Part shown: positions 50,205 through 52,570 of the stretch, in pieces
Layout of the letters: each line of letters begins with the position of its first letter
Numbering within the stretch: the first letter of the stretch is position 1
Assembly (NCBI GenBank): GCA_964532155.1
Contig: CAZHGN010000005.1
Coordinates: 1-52,570, forward strand
Length of the DNA: 52,570 nucleotides
From: HGM11416 sp964532155
Lineage (GTDB): Bacteria; Bacillota; Clostridia; Christensenellales; Borkfalkiaceae
Direction of reading: 5' to 3'
Translations under genes and position numbers: made by a program
Notes under the pieces: model-generated
Seen by the model: only the letters and a program-made list of their open reading frames with translations
What the model was told of the DNA's origin: nothing
The model's database searches: none

Positions 50205-50642
50205 ATGAGCAAAGACGGAAAAAATAACGAGACTAAAACTTACTTTAGAATAACCGGGGATTTCGAACCCGACGACATAACAAACGCGTTAAATCTTGAG
50301 CCTTGCACGACTTGGAGAAAGGGCGAGCGAAGAAAACGCCTCGGGTGCGAGGCGTGCGGAAATTATACTTTTTCGGCGTGGGAATTCGGCGAGATAGAAA
50401 AGGTTAACAATAATTTCGCCAATGAGCAAATGAGAGAAACGATAGCTCCGCTACTCGAAAAAATCGAAGTTCTAAAACGACTAAAGCAAGAATACGGATT
50501 GAATTATACGCTGGAAATCGTGCCGAAGTTTTACGCTGCGACCGAAAAACCGATACTTTCACCGCCCCGAGAGGTTATAGATTTTTGTTCTTCGATTGGC
50601 GCGGATATCGATATAGACTACTATTTTTATTTCGACGATTAA
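50205..50642 (+). CDS. DUF4279 domain protein
   Basis: 145 residues. TYFRITGDFEPDDITNALNLEPCTTWRKGERR is the usual DUF4279 opening, then SAWEFGE, and the end DIDIDYYFYFDD. The domain is about 120-140 residues of unknown function, often in accessory regions. The ATG (MSKDGKNNETK) is preferred over an in-frame TTG eight codons upstream; neither has a well-placed SD. It lies just past the CRISPR array. Immediately after its stop the same frame stays open for 38 codons. Confidence 0.7.
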   Translation: MSKDGKNNETKTYFRITGDFEPDDITNALNLEPCTTWRKGERRKRLGCEACGNYTFSAWEFGEIEKVNNNFANEQMRETIAPLLEKIEVLKRLKQEYGLNYTLEIVPKFYAATEKPILSPPREVIDFCSSIGADIDIDYYFYFDD

Positions 50643-50759
50643 ACCGTTGAAAGCGATACTCCGTTTTTTATCGAGTGCAAAAAGGCAAAACCGGCAACCG
50701 AACTCGGCGTGCGGCTTGACGAATATTTTTTAAATTCTAGCGTGAACTTTGAAGATTAA
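50643..50759 (+). pseudogene. 38-codon coding-like scrap in frame after DUF4279
   Basis: The frame continues past the TAA as TVESDTPFFIECKKAKPATE, then LGVRLDEYFLNSSVNFED, and stops. It has no start codon. It reads as the tail of another protein or of a longer ancestral DUF4279 gene. Read-through is possible but there is no evidence for it. Confidence 0.4.
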
Positions 50760-50815
50760 AACGTTTTTTGAGGTTTAAGCGTTTATTTTCGCGCCTATTG
50801 CTTGGCAAAAAGTTT

Positions 50816-50854
50816 GCAAACGCACCGTTTTAAAGCGAAAAAACGGGCCGGTGC
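50816..50854 (-). terminator. Hairpin downstream of the transglutaminase-like gene
   Basis: GCACCGTTTT pairs with AAAACGG and CGGTGC across a small bulge. On the minus strand it is followed by GTTTGCAAACTTTTT. Located about 35 nt after the stop of the minus-strand gene. Confidence 0.4.
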
Positions 50855-50888
50855 ATTTGCGCCGATGCTTTTGCGAGATAGGTTGCTT

Positions 50889-51971
50889 TTAGTTGACGAA
50901 ATCGAATAGGAAGGCGAAATAGCCGTCTTCGTTATGGGAAAAGGTGTAGGAACGCACCTTTTTTTGTGCGATTTTAGGGATTGCTTGATCTATGGCGCCC
51001 GCCGATAAGTCGTCTTTCATGCGGAAATAAAAGGGAATTTGCCCTTGACTTAAACGATTGGCTTGTATAAAGTTCGATATTGCCGCGCACGCCTCGTCCG
51101 CACTTGCGAAAAACAAGCCTTTTTTATGATAATAGTTGTCGGCGGTGGACGAGCAGGGCAGGTCGGGATATTCGGCTTTGGCGTAATTGTGGTCGGTCAT
51201 TATTTCGTCGTCGGTAACGTTAAAGTGCGTATACTGCGGCTCGTCTAACGCCTTGGAGCAATCCTCGTCGAAAGTCAAATCGACGTGGTAGAACGCGCCG
51301 TTAATCCGAACTATCAGCCAAGAATGCGATTCGTACTCTTCGGTCGGCGCTGAAACTATATTGGCGACGAGTATTCCGCGCTGTTGCAAAACGTATTGCA
51401 TGAGGAGCGACAAGCCGCCGCAGACGCCCTTATGCCTTTTAAGCAAGCCGACTACCGTGAACAGTTCGCGGTGCTCGCGCCCGGTGTAGGCACTGTTTTC
51501 AAAGTCGTAATCATAGTCGTTTATGATATAATCGTGCACGGCAAGTTCTAATTCGAATTCGCCTTGAATATCGTCGAATTTGTGCAAGATTTCGGCAAGC
51601 CGAGCGTTTATTTCGCCGATCTCTTCGTCTGTATATTCGGCTACGCCGCCGCCGATGGCAAGTAGGTACTCGCTTTCGACGGTCAGCTCGCTTCGTGCGA
51701 TATAGAATAGTTCCGGCCAATCCCAAATAATTCCGTCGTACACCTTGGCAACGTCTATATAGTCGTCGAAATCGTACGTAAAAACGGGCAGCGTTTCGTC
51801 TATCGTTTGGTTTCCCGAGGTAAAGAACGAGTCGTAAGCATAAATAGAAATATAATAAAACCTTAGCTCGCGCTTTAATATGCGCTCGATCATAAACAAG
51901 TATAACCGCTTTTCGGCGGCGTTCATTCGAGTATAGTTATATCGGCACTCGAGCTTGTAACTGTCGTTCAT
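50889..51971 (-). CDS. Transglutaminase-like cysteine-protease-fold protein
   Basis: 360 residues, no signal peptide. The N-terminal half (1-~140) is Tyr/Asp/Glu-rich and matches nothing I know. The transglutaminase core covers about 142-250, with Cys184 in HKGVCGGLS, His216 in SHSW and Asp231 in VDLTFD, so the Cys-His-Asp triad is intact. VHDYIINDYDYDFENSAY before it is typical of bacterial transglutaminase-like proteins, which act as peptidases or amidases or bind peptides. AAGAGG precedes the ATG. Substrate unknown; it stands alone. Confidence 0.8.
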   Translation of the reverse strand: MNDSYKLECRYNYTRMNAAEKRLYLFMIERILKRELRFYYISIYAYDSFFTSGNQTIDETLPVFTYDFDDYIDVAKVYDGIIWDWPELFYIARSELTVESEYLLAIGGGVAEYTDEEIGEINARLAEILHKFDDIQGEFELELAVHDYIINDYDYDFENSAYTGREHRELFTVVGLLKRHKGVCGGLSLLMQYVLQQRGILVANIVSAPTEEYESHSWLIVRINGAFYHVDLTFDEDCSKALDEPQYTHFNVTDDEIMTDHNYAKAEYPDLPCSSTADNYYHKKGLFFASADEACAAISNFIQANRLSQGQIPFYFRMKDDLSAGAIDQAIPKIAQKKVRSYTFSHNEDGYFAFLFDFVN

Positions 51972-52041
51972 GGCATACCTCTTTTATATTTTCAGTTTAA
52001 AGTTTTTTCGGAATGGATTTTTAATTTTTTTGGGGTGATTT

Positions 52042-52080
52042 AAAAAAGACGACGGAACTTTTTCCGACGTCCGTTTTTTT
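52042..52080. terminator. Bidirectional terminator
   Basis: GACGACGGAA pairs with TTCCGACGTC (one mismatch), flanked by an A-tract and CCGTTTTTTT, so it has a T-run on both strands. It ends the small minus-strand gene at 52232 and shields the transglutaminase-like gene. Confidence 0.7.
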
Positions 52081-52111
52081 GGGTGGGGCGTGTATGCCGT
52101 TTTGCGCTTTG

Positions 52112-52188
52112 CGTGTAGCGCGTAACACATGGCATTTTGGAGAGTGGCGCGTAGCGCATGGCGTTTGGGCGTGTAGCGCGCAGCGCGG
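52112..52188. repeat. Degenerate tandem repeat
   Basis: Three imperfect units built on GTGTAGCGCGTAACACATGG / GGCGCGTAGCGCATGGCG / GTGTAGCGCGCAGCGCGG in an intergenic spacer. Similar in kind, not sequence, to the tandem repeats at the left end of the window. Confidence 0.65.
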
Positions 52189-52231
52189 TAAAAATTTCGG
52201 GATTGTTTGCGATAATGCGTTATAGCGGCAA

Positions 52232-52492
52232 TTATTCTTTTACGCGTTCGACCATTAAAAAGTCGAAATCGACAGCTTCAACGAAGTCCGACGGCAGAAA
52301 ACGCACGTAGTTGAATTTGGCAAAATTGAACAGGTGTGTTTTTAAAATAACGGGCGTGGGCAAATCCATCGAGTGGCAAATTTCGCGAACGTAGTCGAAA
52401 AAATCGATCCATTCCATTTCGCCGTCTTTAACAAAATCGTATTTTAAAACGGTCTTATGTGCTTTTACCGTGTGTGCGTATAGCTTCGTCAT
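52232..52492 (-). CDS. Hypothetical protein, 86 aa
   Basis: A small acidic/aromatic protein: MTKLYAHTVKAHKTVLKYDF, then many Phe, Asp and Val residues (WIDFFDYVREICHSMDLPTP and NFAKFNYVRFLPSDF). GGAG lies 5 nt before the ATG and a good promoter precedes it, so it is probably expressed. I recognise no domain and no membrane segment. Confidence 0.65.
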   Translation of the reverse strand: MTKLYAHTVKAHKTVLKYDFVKDGEMEWIDFFDYVREICHSMDLPTPVILKTHLFNFAKFNYVRFLPSDFVEAVDFDFLMVERVKE

Positions 52493-52530
52493 AATTCTCC
52501 GTCCGCTTAAGCCTTATTTTATATTAAAGG

Positions 52531-52559
52531 ATTATACCACTTCACGCAAAAAATTGCAA
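52531..52559 (-). promoter_or_regulatory. Sigma-A promoter of the 86-aa gene
   Basis: On the minus strand: TTGCAA, 17 bp, TATAAT, about 40 nt before the ATG. Confidence 0.75.
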
Positions 52560-52570
52560 GCCTTTACAGC

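Noticed and set aside
49856..50227. Open frame across the N gap
   Set aside because: It exists only because N is read as open sequence; the flanks are a spacer, a repeat and the hairpin element.

Overview
The window reads as draft sequence from an endospore-forming member of the Clostridia (Bacillota), probably a metagenome bin. The evidence is a complete gerA-gerB-gerC germinant-receptor operon, a YlbJ-type sporulation protein, HprK, an ECF transporter core next to truA, RarA, TmcAL, Pta-AckA and an rpmF locus, all with strong Shine-Dalgarno sites and consensus sigma-A promoters (TTGACA-N17-TATAAT type). A run of exactly 100 N inside the CRISPR array marks an assembly gap. Below order level I cannot place the organism. 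No rRNA, tRNA or riboswitch was recognised.

Layout. 0.2-4.0 kb (minus): gerA-gerB-gerC. 4.1-10.5 kb (plus): a P1B-ATPase-like protein that has lost its catalytic motifs, nfnA-nfnB (electron-bifurcating ferredoxin:NADP transhydrogenase), galM, comF and a Dabb protein. 10.5-13.9 kb: ecfA1-ecfA2-ecfT-truA. 14.0-19.2 kb: a patatin-like lipase and a shikimate cluster, aroC, a fused aroA-aroE, aroQ, aroK. 19.3-29.1 kb: a one-piece ABC exporter, hprK, alr, a fused rsmD-coaD, ylbJ (minus), rarA and a dGTPase-like HD hydrolase. 29.2-37 kb is mostly minus strand: PfkB-type sugar kinase, EF-G-like GTPase, YugP-type zinc peptidase (plus), polyprenyl synthase, SLOG protein, tmcAL. 37-41.2 kb (plus): pta-ackA, DUF177-rpmF, a small charged protein, a flavin reductase.

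41.5-50.0 kb is a type I-C CRISPR-Cas locus (cas3-cas5c-cas8c-cas7c-cas4-cas1-cas2 plus array). It is visibly richer in AT than its flanks and looks acquired. A strong internal ribosome site in cas8c marks a separately translated Cas11c. The cas promoter is bracketed by two similar 12-bp palindromes that may be operators. Two neighbouring spacers are identical. The last 2.5 kb hold a multi-hairpin repeat, a DUF4279 protein followed by a gene scrap, a transglutaminase-like protein and a small hypothetical gene.

Best candidates for something new: the conserved-looking dead P1B-ATPase in front of nfnAB; the AroA-AroE and RsmD-CoaD fusions; the paired palindromes at the cas promoter; and a dispersed ~18-bp repeat (CGATAAYCGACYTATAGG) that occurs in spacers, in a terminator and inside gerC.
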